Below are positions 56,729 to 64,000 of a DNA stretch of 64,000 nucleotides, piece after piece (positions within the stretch are counted from its first letter, which is position 1; every line of letters begins with the position of its first letter). The notes beneath the pieces are model-generated. The model did no database searches. It was not told the origin of the DNA and worked only from the letters and a program-made list of their open reading frames with translations. The translations under genes were made by a program, and so were the position numbers. This DNA comes from DAOUKH01 sp965261455 (lineage in GTDB: Bacteria; Chloroflexota; Dehalococcoidia; SHYB01): assembly GCA_965261455.1 (NCBI GenBank), contig OZ253453.1, positions 124,001 to 188,000 on the forward strand. The letters are read 5' to 3'.

Positions 56729-57678
56729 GCCGCCGCCTCCGGCGCGAATCCGGTCCCGCCCGACGCCAGCCCCCGGCCCGCGACGTCGGCCAGTGTCTGG
56801 TCCCAGTAGTGTTCGCGGTAATAGGCGGCGATCTCCGCCGCCGTCGTGATCCACACGTCGTCCCGGTTGGCGTCGGCGTGCTTGAGCGCCTCCTCGAAGG
56901 CCCGCAGGCGGTGCGGCTGCGCGACGAGGTAGGCGTGCAGCGGAATGCACACCACCGTTCCCGATTCCTCGCCTTCTTCGAGCAACTGATCGAACTGGCG
57001 CTTCAGTGCTTCGGCGTAGCGCCACGGGTCCATGGCAAGCGCGCCGTAGGTGATGACGTCGTTCACTTCAAGTGAGTAGGGCATGGAGATGAGCTTGCCC
57101 GACGTCGTCTTGATAGGCTGCGGCTGGTCGTCCTGGAAGAGGTCGCAGGTGTACCAGAAGTCGTACTCCGCGATGAGGTCGAGGGTGCGCTCGGTGTGGG
57201 TGAGCGCGGGGGCGAGATACCCCCGGATGCGCTGCCCCGTTGCCGCTTCGACCGTTCTGATCGAGTCCTCCAGGACGGCGCGTTCCTGTCCCTCGTCCAT
57301 CTCGTAGGAGTAGCGCGTGTTGTAAATCCCGTGGGAGAAAAACTCCCAGTCGCGCTCGTTGCAGGCCTCGATGATCTCGGGGCAGTGGTCGCACATTGCC
57401 ACGTTGAGGCTGATCGAGCCTCGGACGCCGTACTTGTCCATCAGCTCCATGAGCCGCCAGTGGCCGACGCGGTTGCCGTAATCGCGCTGCGAGTAGCCCA
57501 CCACGTCCGGCGACGGCCGTGGCCAACCGGGGCGCTTGGGGTTGCGCGGCGGGTTGAACTCGTAGTACTCGATGTTCGGTGCGACCCAGAAGGCGAGCTT
57601 CTTCCCGCCCGGCCACACGATCTTGGGCCGGTCGCGGTAGGGCCAGTAATCGTAAAGATTGGGGTCGCCGGCGGTCAT
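56725..57678 (-). CDS. polysaccharide deacetylase family protein (PuuE-like)
   Basis: 317 residues from the ATG at 57678. LYDYWPYRDRPKIVWPGGKKLAFWVAPNIEYYEF, SQRDYGNRVGHWRLMELMDKYGVRGSISLNVAMCDHCPEIIEACNERDWEFFSHGIYNTRYSYEMDEGQER and IRGYLAPALTHTERTLDLIAEYDFWYTCDLFQDDQP. This is the CE4/PuuE-type allantoinase-like subfamily with a SHGxxN site. A hydrolase of C-N bonds in small cyclic or linear amides is more likely than a sugar deacetylase. Coupled by ATGA overlaps to both neighbours. Confidence 0.87.
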   Translation of the reverse strand: MTAGDPNLYDYWPYRDRPKIVWPGGKKLAFWVAPNIEYYEFNPPRNPKRPGWPRPSPDVVGYSQRDYGNRVGHWRLMELMDKYGVRGSISLNVAMCDHCPEIIEACNERDWEFFSHGIYNTRYSYEMDEGQERAVLEDSIRTVEAATGQRIRGYLAPALTHTERTLDLIAEYDFWYTCDLFQDDQPQPIKTTSGKLISMPYSLEVNDVITYGALAMDPWRYAEALKRQFDQLLEEGEESGTVVCIPLHAYLVAQPHRLRAFEEALKHADANRDDVWITTAAEIAAYYREHYWDQTLADVAGRGLASGGTGFAPEAAA

Positions 57679-58370
57679 TTCCCGCCCTCGTAGGCCTCGA
57701 CCCACGCCATGACCTCGGCGATTCCCACCACGTCGGCGTACTTGAGCTGCATGTCGGTGAGGTTGGCGAAGTGGTAGCTCTCGTGCTTGTCGGCGACGCA
57801 CTCCATGGGGACGATCGTCCGGTAGCCGTGGGAGAGCGAGTCGACAGCGGTGGCGCGCACGCAGCCGGAGGTGGACCCGCCGGTGACGACGATGGTGTCG
57901 ACCTTGTGCCAGGTGAGGAAGCTGGAGAGCGGCGTCTCGAAGAAGGCCGAGGGCATCCGCTTGGTGTAGACGGCGTCGACCTCCTCGTCGATTTCAAGGC
58001 GCTCGTCGAACCGGTGCCGGTCCGAGCCGTATTTGATGTTCTGCAGGCTGTCCGGGGTGTCGGTGCGGGTCCCCCAGATGCCGGCGTCGCTGGAATTGGG
58101 CATGTAGCCAACGTGCGTCCAGACGACGGGCAGCCCCTTGGCGCGGGCCGCGTTGGAGAGCTCGCGCATGTAGTCGACCTGCTTTGGGTCGGCGACGTAG
58201 CCCGTGTTGGGGTACAGGTCGGGCCGGGTGTAGGTCTTTTGCGGGTCGACGTTAACGACGGCGAGCTTCTCCCCGAAGCCAAACCGTGCCCGCGCCGGAT
58301 TGGCCGTCAGCTCTTCGAAGATCTCGCGGGCGGTCTTGTCCGACCGGACCATGGTGGATTCGGTGCTCAT
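57675..58370 (-). CDS. isochorismatase-family cysteine hydrolase
   Basis: 231 residues. Catalytic triad visible: D42 (VVNVDPQKTYTRPDLYP), K137 (YTKRMPSAFFETPL) and C170 (TGGSTSGCVRATAVDSLSHGYRTIVP). This arrangement is typical of N-carbamoylsarcosine amidohydrolase-like and ureidoacrylate hydrolase-like enzymes, which split carbamoyl or amide groups. With two PuuE-like proteins downstream in overlapping frames, the operon looks built to strip amide or ureido nitrogen from a heterocycle-derived compound. Confidence 0.88.
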   Translation of the reverse strand: MSTESTMVRSDKTAREIFEELTANPARARFGFGEKLAVVNVDPQKTYTRPDLYPNTGYVADPKQVDYMRELSNAARAKGLPVVWTHVGYMPNSSDAGIWGTRTDTPDSLQNIKYGSDRHRFDERLEIDEEVDAVYTKRMPSAFFETPLSSFLTWHKVDTIVVTGGSTSGCVRATAVDSLSHGYRTIVPMECVADKHESYHFANLTDMQLKYADVVGIAEVMAWVEAYEGGK

Positions 58371-58426
58371 CGAGTCTCTCCTGCTCTGAAGGTGGGTTCC
58401 TTAGTGGCGTTACGATAGACGGGCCG

Positions 58427-58432
58427 ATTATA
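58427..58432 (-). promoter_or_regulatory. -10 element for the isochorismatase-deacetylase operon
   Basis: TATAAT on the minus strand in the context CGCTATAATCGG, 57 bp before the ATG at 58370. Faces the divergent -10 at 58474 across 41 bp. No consensus -35. Confidence 0.5.
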
Positions 58433-58473
58433 GCGCCGCTCTCGCCCGCCGCGGGTCGTATGCCGCGACAGTG

Positions 58474-58479
58474 TATAAT
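58474..58479 (+). promoter_or_regulatory. -10 element for the amidohydrolase operon
   Basis: Perfect TATAAT preceded by GTG, 43 bp before the ATG at 58523. The -35 region has no clear TTGACA. Confidence 0.5.
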
Positions 58480-58522
58480 CGCCAACAATTCGACCCGAAT
58501 TAAATACGTGGAGGGAAAGCGC

Positions 58523-59668
58523 ATGGGCGCGACGAAGATCATCTCGTCCGACTCCCACATCATCGAGCCCCCTAATCTCTGGCAGGAACGGATGCCGAAG
58601 TCGTTCGGCGACCGCGTCCCCCGGTTGGGGAAAGGTGAGGAGGCAGACGCGGACGACTTCTACGTCGATGGACGGCCCATCGGCGTCCTGATACGCAGCC
58701 TGACGGACGCGGGCTCCCGCTTCGAGGACCCCGAAGGCATCCGCCTCGAGGGCGGGATCGACGAGGTCCGCTCCGGCGCTTGGCAGGCGGGGCCCCGGCT
58801 GGCCGACATGGACTTCGACGGCATCTATTCCGACCTGCTCTACCCGTCGATCATCCTCAACTTCTGGAGCGGCGTGGCCGACTCGGAGCTCCTGCGCGGC
58901 ATCTTCGTCGCCTACAACGAATGGCTCGGCGAGTTCTGCGCCGAGAACCCCGAGCGGCTGAAGGGCGTGGCCCAGATCCTCATCGATGGCAACGTCCAGG
59001 CCGGCATCCACGACCTGACGCAGGCTGCGAAGTCGGGCATGGGCGGCGCGATGATCAGCGTCTTCCCTCGTGAGGGCGAGGACTACACCAACCCGATGTA
59101 CGACCCGTTCTGGGCAGCAGCCGAGGAGATCGGCCTCCCCATCAGCCTGCACATCGGCACGAGCCGCGCCGTCGAGGGCGCCATCGGCGACAACAAGATG
59201 ATCAAGATCGCGGCCACCGGCGCGCTCCGCACCAACATCGAGTATTGGGTGCGGATGTCCCTGTGCAACCTCATCTACGCCGGCGTGCTTGACCGCTTCC
59301 CCAAGCTGCAGTTCGTTCAACTTGAACACGAGCTCTCCTGGATTCCCTTCTTCATCGACCGTATGGAGTGGTGCTACCGCGAGCGGCCCCAGCTCACTCC
59401 TTACCGTTTTAAGAACGGCGCGACGCCGCGCGACCTCATGCGGCGGCAGATTTTCCACAGCTTCCAGGAGGACGGCCTCGGCATTCAGCAGCGCGAGATC
59501 ATCGGGGTCGACAACCTGATGTGGGGCTCCGACTACCCCCACGTCGAATCGACATTCCCCAAGTCGCGCGAAATCCTCGAAGAGATTCTCGCGGACTGCA
59601 CGGAAGAAGAGAAAGAGAAGATCGTCGCCGGAAACGCCGCCCGCATCTACGACATCTCGTTCAACTAG
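58523..59668 (+). CDS. amidohydrolase family (TIM-barrel metal-dependent hydrolase)
   Basis: 381 residues, ATG at 58523 behind GGAGGG. IISSDSHIIEPPNLWQERMP (D-x-H in place of the metal HxH), LPISLHIGTSR (metal His), QFVQLEHELSWIPFFIDRME and MWGSDYPHVEST (metal Asp) mark the ACMSD/2-amidohydrolase family. Members decarboxylate or hydrolyse aromatic and related acids; many are annotated simply as amidohydrolase. A paralogue follows at 59733 and a D-aminoacylase-like gene after it, all in one operon. Confidence 0.9.
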   Translation: MGATKIISSDSHIIEPPNLWQERMPKSFGDRVPRLGKGEEADADDFYVDGRPIGVLIRSLTDAGSRFEDPEGIRLEGGIDEVRSGAWQAGPRLADMDFDGIYSDLLYPSIILNFWSGVADSELLRGIFVAYNEWLGEFCAENPERLKGVAQILIDGNVQAGIHDLTQAAKSGMGGAMISVFPREGEDYTNPMYDPFWAAAEEIGLPISLHIGTSRAVEGAIGDNKMIKIAATGALRTNIEYWVRMSLCNLIYAGVLDRFPKLQFVQLEHELSWIPFFIDRMEWCYRERPQLTPYRFKNGATPRDLMRRQIFHSFQEDGLGIQQREIIGVDNLMWGSDYPHVESTFPKSREILEEILADCTEEEKEKIVAGNAARIYDISFN

Positions 59669-59732
59669 CGCGGGCGCATTGTCGGAAGGCGAACGAAGCA
59701 CAGCGAGACCGCTGAGGGAGAGGACGGAACCG

Positions 59733-60884
59733 ATGACCACACAGACGAAGGCCATGCTGATGTCGGCGGACAACCACATCGTGGAGCCTCCCGATCTGTG
59801 GACGAGCCGGATCGAGCCGAAATTCCGTGACCGTGCACCGAAATTGGTTGAGGGCGCCGACCACGATTGGTGGTACGTCGAGGGCGATCAGTGCCTCGGC
59901 TCGATGGGGAACACCACCAACGCCGGCGCGCGCTTCCGCACGGACAGGCCCGACGAGATACCGGCCGAGGGCCGATGGGAGAGCGTGCTCCCCGGCGCCT
60001 ACGACCCCCACGACGCGATCAAGGACATGGACCTCGACGGGGTCTACGGTGGGGTCCTCTTCCCCACGCTTTGCGTCGGCGGGATGTGGCGCATCAAGGA
60101 CTCGGAGTTGCTCTCGGCGATCTGCCGCTGCTACAACGACTGGATGGCTGAGTTCTGTAAGCCCTATCCCGACCGGCTGAAGGGCGCGGCGATGATCAAC
60201 GTGGACAACGTGTCCGAGGCGGTCGAGGAGCTCGAACGGGCCAAGGCCCTAGGGCTGAACTCGTGCTTCATCACGGTCTATCCCCAGCACGAGCATCAGT
60301 ACCACAGCCCCGAGTACGACCCGTTCTGGGACGCCGCGCAGAGCCTGAACCTGCCCATCTCGCTGCACTCGGGCTCGGACCGCGACTTCCTGCCCATGAA
60401 CCTGTACGACCCCGCCGACGTGAACCAGCCTCTGGGCGTCATCTATTCGACGAACGACTACTGGATCCGGCGGAGCTTGACCTCGATGATCTGGTCGGGC
60501 GTGTTCGAGCGCTTCCCCAACCTGAAAGTCGCCAGCATCGAGAACGAGGCGGGCTGGGCCGGCCAGTGGCTCTACAAAATGGACTTGCTCCACCGCGATC
60601 GCGGCATGATGTGGCGGCGCTTCAAGGACAACATGAAGCCCAGCGACTTCTTCCACCGCAACTGCGCCATCGGCTTTCAGGAGGACTGGGTGGCCGTCAA
60701 GTCGCGCGAGGCCATCGGCGTGGGGAACCTGATGTGGGGCTCCGACTACCCGCACACCGAGGGCACCTGGCCCGATTCGAACCGCATCATCCGCGAGATC
60801 TTCGACGACGTGACGGACGAGGAGCTGCGCAAGATGACGGTGACCAACACATCGGCGTTCTTCAACATCGAGGAGCCCGCCTAA
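59733..60884 (+). CDS. amidohydrolase family (TIM-barrel metal-dependent hydrolase)
   Basis: 383 residues from the ATG at 59733. LMSADNHIVEPPDLWTSRIEPKFRDRAPKLVEG, LPISLHSGSDRDF, VASIENEAGWAGQWLYKMD and MWGSDYPHTEGTWPDS. Same fold and metal-site pattern as the preceding gene (SDSHIIEPPNLW versus SADNHIVEPPDLW), so the pair arose by duplication. Typical of SAR202-type expansion of these hydrolases. Substrate unknown. Confidence 0.9.
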   Translation: MTTQTKAMLMSADNHIVEPPDLWTSRIEPKFRDRAPKLVEGADHDWWYVEGDQCLGSMGNTTNAGARFRTDRPDEIPAEGRWESVLPGAYDPHDAIKDMDLDGVYGGVLFPTLCVGGMWRIKDSELLSAICRCYNDWMAEFCKPYPDRLKGAAMINVDNVSEAVEELERAKALGLNSCFITVYPQHEHQYHSPEYDPFWDAAQSLNLPISLHSGSDRDFLPMNLYDPADVNQPLGVIYSTNDYWIRRSLTSMIWSGVFERFPNLKVASIENEAGWAGQWLYKMDLLHRDRGMMWRRFKDNMKPSDFFHRNCAIGFQEDWVAVKSREAIGVGNLMWGSDYPHTEGTWPDSNRIIREIFDDVTDEELRKMTVTNTSAFFNIEEPA

Positions 60885-60920
60885 TCGAGTTCGACGACAG
60901 AGACCAAGGAGGTCCCGGAG

Positions 60921-62606
60921 TTGGCTGAATACGATGTAGTGATTCGAGGCGGGACGGTGGTCGAGGCGTCGGGCATACCCCGCTACGCTGCCGACGTGGG
61001 GATCAAGGACGGAAAGATCGCCAAGATCAGCGGCCGCATTCCGGCGGGCGGGGCCGAGGAGATCGACGCGAGCGGCTGCATCGTCGCCCCCGGCGCCGTC
61101 AACCTCCACACCCACTACGACGCGCAGCTCAACTGGGACCCCTACGCCACGCTCGACGGCTGGTTCGGCCAGACGACCGTCAGCATCGGCCAGTGCGGCT
61201 TCGGCTTCGCCCCTACGCGCCCCGAGGACCGCGACCTCAACATGCGGATGATGAACCGCATCGAGGCGATCCCGTTGGACTCGATGCGCGCCGGTATGCG
61301 GTGGGACTGGGAGACGTACCCCGAATACCTCGACAGCCTCGACCGCCAGGGCCTGGGGATCAACGTCGGCTCGCTCTTCCCCTTCTCGCCGCTGCGGGGC
61401 TACGTCCTGGGGATGATCGAGGCCCGCAACCGGACGTCGGTCACGGAAAAAGAGCTCAACCACATGAAGGAGCTCTTCTACGAGGGGATGAAGGCGGGCT
61501 CATTCGGCTTCGCCGCCGACCGCAACGAGGAGGACCGCAGCGAGGACGGCTCGGCGATTCCGAGCCACGTCGCCTCCGACGAGGAGTACCTGGCACTGGC
61601 CGAGATTCTCGGCGAGTTCGGCGTGGGTTGGATGGGTTGGACGATCGGCGTGTCGGCCCACCCCGAAAAGCAGCAGGACTTGCTGACCCGCATGCTGCGC
61701 CTGAGCGGGCGCCCCCTCCACGTTGTGCTGGGCCACAACGAGGACGGCCCTAAGTGGGTCGAGCGCGCCCGCGCCGAGGGGCTCCCTGTCGCGCCGCAAA
61801 AGACGCCGATGTTCCCCGAGAGCCGGTTCACCCTCGCCGAGTTCAATCTGTTCGACTACATGCCGAACTGGGTGGACCCGCTGGTGGGCACGCCCGAGGA
61901 GCGCAAGCGCAAGCTGCTCGACCCGGCGACGCGCGAGGCGATGAAGCGCGACGCCGAGGTGCCGACCTACCTCGGGCGCACCGAGTGGAGCACCGCCCGG
62001 GTGCTCGAAGTCGCCTACGAGCGTAACCATCAGTACGAGGGCAAGACCATCGAACGAGTGGCCGAAATGATGGGCAAGCACCCCGTCGACGCCTTCCTCG
62101 ACCTCTCCATCGACGAGGACCTCAAGACCGAGTTCGCTACCCGCGAGTTCAGCAAGGCCGGCGAGCAGACCATCGACAAGGGCCTGGTCGACCCCTACAC
62201 GCACATCTCGACCTCCGACGGCGGGGCGCACACCCGCTTCCAGGCCAACGCCCGCTGGCCCGTCGATTTCCTGGCGTATTGGATCCGCGACCGCGAGCTG
62301 ATGAGCCTGGAGCAGGCCCACGTGAAGATGAGCGCCTACCCCGCGTGGGTCGCCGGTTACACCGACCGTGGCGTGCTCACTACGGGCAAGGCGGCGGACA
62401 TCATGGTCTACAACCTCGACGAGCTGGGCCTGCTCCACGACCCGCCGATCTACTCCAACGACTTCCCCGGCGGCGAGCGCAGGCTCATCCAAAAACCGAA
62501 GGGCATCCGCTTCATCCTCGTCAACGGCGCCGTGACGTTCGTCGAGAACGAGTGCACCAACGCCCTGCCGGGCAAGCTGCTCCGCAGCTACGACATGGCG
62601 CGTTAG
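60921..62606 (+). CDS. D-aminoacylase-type amidohydrolase
   Basis: 561 residues from a TTG at 60921, with AGGAGG at good spacing. VIRGGTVVEASGIPRYAADVGIKDGKIAKISG, PGAVNLHTHYDAQLNWDP (H63, H65), TSDGGAHTRFQANARWPVDFLAYWIRDRELMSLEQAH and the C-terminal TGKAADIMVYNLDELG follow the same plan as the protein at 11420. Last gene of the three-amidohydrolase operon. It would hydrolyse N-acyl or cyclic amide bonds with a Zn centre. Confidence 0.9.
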   Translation: MAEYDVVIRGGTVVEASGIPRYAADVGIKDGKIAKISGRIPAGGAEEIDASGCIVAPGAVNLHTHYDAQLNWDPYATLDGWFGQTTVSIGQCGFGFAPTRPEDRDLNMRMMNRIEAIPLDSMRAGMRWDWETYPEYLDSLDRQGLGINVGSLFPFSPLRGYVLGMIEARNRTSVTEKELNHMKELFYEGMKAGSFGFAADRNEEDRSEDGSAIPSHVASDEEYLALAEILGEFGVGWMGWTIGVSAHPEKQQDLLTRMLRLSGRPLHVVLGHNEDGPKWVERARAEGLPVAPQKTPMFPESRFTLAEFNLFDYMPNWVDPLVGTPEERKRKLLDPATREAMKRDAEVPTYLGRTEWSTARVLEVAYERNHQYEGKTIERVAEMMGKHPVDAFLDLSIDEDLKTEFATREFSKAGEQTIDKGLVDPYTHISTSDGGAHTRFQANARWPVDFLAYWIRDRELMSLEQAHVKMSAYPAWVAGYTDRGVLTTGKAADIMVYNLDELGLLHDPPIYSNDFPGGERRLIQKPKGIRFILVNGAVTFVENECTNALPGKLLRSYDMAR

Positions 62607-62701
62607 CCCGTCGCTCCTCGCCGTTCGGCCGGAAAGACTCCTGGTAAGACCCTATGAGGGCCAGCCCACTCGCTCGCGACCTGAGTTTGTGCTATGTCGG
62701 C

Positions 62702-64000
62702 CTAGCTGACTGGGACTGCGTCTTCCGTGTACCGGCATGACGGTTCAGACCAGTACCCGGTACATCCTAGGAAAGAACCGTGACGGCCCTGCTTCACGAC
62801 GAGAATCCCCATGCCGCATGAGGGGCAGGCGGACGGAGGATCGTCGCAGGCCGGATTCGTGCACATGCACGTCGCCGTTGCCTTCACAATCACGGCGTAG
62901 CCTCTCTCACAGTTTGAGCAGAGGGGTGCGAGGTATTCGCAGTCTGGGTAGTTCGAGCAACGCAAGTTCTTTCGGCTCTGTGATGGCAGTAGGCGACCAC
63001 TCGAACAATGGAGGCACTCCGGAGCGAGTTCGCCGAATTGCCGCAACTCACCGGGCATCCGTCTCAATTCCCGAACAAACGTGGATGGCTGCACTGAGTC
63101 TGTCACGAGATAGGCACCAATTCGTGCGCGCGTCATCGCCACGTAGAAGAGACGGCGTTCCTCCGCAAAGGGGTATGCTTTGCCGGAGACCGGCGGCAAT
63201 ACGAGATCGAGCAGCGGATCGTCCTCGACCCGCGAAGGGAATCCACGCCGATCGTCCGTTAGATCAAGCACAACAACATAGTCCGCTTCCCGTCCCTTTG
63301 CCGCATGGACGGTGCTGAACTCCAACTTCAGCAGCTTGCTCTGTTTTCCTTGCGGAAGGAACTCTCGGCTAGAGCGATAGCGCCCTAGCACAAGAACGGA
63401 GCACTGCTTACCCTCCGCGGTCGTCTCGATATCTTGCAGCGCGCGCCGCAGCCCTTTAGCGGGATCGTAATTCTCGGGATGGTCGTCAAAGGCAGGATGG
63501 TTGACGATGGTGATGCCTTTATCTTTGGCTGCGCTCGTTGACCGCAGTGTCCGCTGCGTCTGCTCCGGGTTGCACCGCACGAACGCGGTGGATGGGCCGA
63601 GGATACCGTCTCCGAAGCGGAAGGTCTGGGTCAACTCTCGCCCCTGTACGTGGCCAAGGTGGGCGCCGCAGTTCCGCACAAGACCTACGTCGCTGCCTGC
63701 GAAGCGGTAGATGGACTGCCAGTCGTCACCCACGAGGAAGTACGCCACGCCTTGAAATGACAGAGATTGGAGCAGGGCCATATGACCCGCGGATATGTCT
63801 TGAAACTCGTCGACTAGTACATATCGGTACGGTGTTCTTGATCTACCCTCGCCAATATAACGTGCGGCGAGGTTAATCAGGTCATGAAAGTCCAGCGCCT
63901 GTTCTTTCCCAAGGAGACTCTCGTAGTGGCCATAGACCTGCTCGAAGACATCGAGGAAGGACTCGTCACGCCGTTGGTCAAGCGCGCGAGCACGCAGATC
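62702..64000 (-). CDS. UvrD/Rep-type DNA helicase with C-terminal zinc ribbons, 5' end outside window
   Basis: The frame is open to the window edge, so 432 C-terminal residues are visible. ALDFHDLINLAARYIGEG, the Walker B and motif II YVLVDEFQDIS, motif III VGDDWQSIYRFAGSD, LTQTFRFGDGILG (motif IV), FSTVHAAKGREADYVVVLDL (motif V) and FYVAMTRARIGAYLVTDS (motif VI) are all present. After the helicase core, two C4 zinc ribbons (CLHCSSGRLLPSQSRKNLRCSNYPDCEY and CPSCGMGILVVKQGRHGSFLGC) resemble topoisomerase I ribbons. Likely a superfamily 1A helicase of DNA repair. Confidence 0.88.
   Translation of the reverse strand, partial: DLRARALDQRRDESFLDVFEQVYGHYESLLGKEQALDFHDLINLAARYIGEGRSRTPYRYVLVDEFQDISAGHMALLQSLSFQGVAYFLVGDDWQSIYRFAGSDVGLVRNCGAHLGHVQGRELTQTFRFGDGILGPSTAFVRCNPEQTQRTLRSTSAAKDKGITIVNHPAFDDHPENYDPAKGLRRALQDIETTAEGKQCSVLVLGRYRSSREFLPQGKQSKLLKLEFSTVHAAKGREADYVVVLDLTDDRRGFPSRVEDDPLLDLVLPPVSGKAYPFAEERRLFYVAMTRARIGAYLVTDSVQPSTFVRELRRMPGELRQFGELAPECLHCSSGRLLPSQSRKNLRCSNYPDCEYLAPLCSNCERGYAVIVKATATCMCTNPACDDPPSACPSCGMGILVVKQGRHGSFLGCTGYWSEPSCRYTEDAVPVS

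Overview
The window is GC-rich (roughly two thirds G+C by eye), densely packed bacterial chromosome with frequent GTG and TTG starts, short gaps and many 4-bp ATGA overlaps. The gene mix suggests an aerobic, organic-matter-degrading Chloroflexota lineage (Dehalococcoidia/SAR202-like): many class III (CaiB/BaiF) CoA transferases, D-aminoacylase-type and TIM-barrel amidohydrolases, LLM-class flavin oxidoreductase, SDRs, MaoC hydratases, NIPSNAP and DUF711 proteins, and GAAC-N4-GTTC SOS boxes. This taxonomic call is an inference; the window holds no rRNA.

Layout. 1-2.1 kb: GNAT, solitary N6-adenine methylase, Phd/VapC toxin-antitoxin pair. 2.1-5.1 kb: minus-strand module of two paralogous SDRs and two MaoC-type proteins. 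5.2-7.4 kb: LiaF-like domain protein, cupin, cyclopropane-fatty-acid synthase. 7.6-11.3 kb: accessory island with aspartyl protease, tiny overlapping genes, an odd tRNA, a DDE transposase and an unrecognised three-gene cassette. 11.4-16.0 kb: plus-strand operon of amidohydrolase, two CoA transferases and a selenocysteine-containing glutaredoxin-like protein. 16.0-29.0 kb: long minus-strand catabolic block (dienelactone hydrolase, DNA glycosylase, TfoX-like, LeuC-like, PrpB-like lyase, acyl-CoA synthetase, maleate-isomerase-like, hydantoinase B and A, crotonase, CoA transferase). 29.2-43.3 kb: LLM oxidoreductase, DUF3052, double CoA transferase, SDR, 10-formyl-THF hydrolase-like protein, thiolase/DUF35 remnant, isocitrate-dehydrogenase-like, asparaginase, DUF711, PPOX, SRPBCC, GIY-YIG, then a second selenoprotein (UGSC type) with its partner, and NIPSNAP. 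43.5-47.6 kb: UbiA-UbiX-UbiD-SDR operon, probably quinone related. 47.7-50.4 kb: DUF4389 and two paralogous membrane proteins. 50.3-52.8 kb: acyl-CoA dehydrogenase and double-hotdog hydratase. 52.9-55.1 kb: SOS-controlled SPL-type radical SAM gene and recA. 55.1-55.8 kb: structured repeat array. 55.8-62.6 kb: two polysaccharide-deacetylase-like proteins with an isochorismatase-family hydrolase, then three amidohydrolases. 62.7-64 kb: UvrD-like helicase running off the end.

The main discovery is recoded UGA. Two genes here read through an in-frame UGA at a redox-active Cys position: a UxxC glutaredoxin-like protein (15734-15991) and a UGSC protein (40979-41539). Each has a hairpin just downstream with the spacing and, in the first case, the AGGUC apical loop typical of bacterial SECIS elements. 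Conventional gene calling cuts both genes at the UGA. The genome must therefore carry selA, selB, selC and selD elsewhere.
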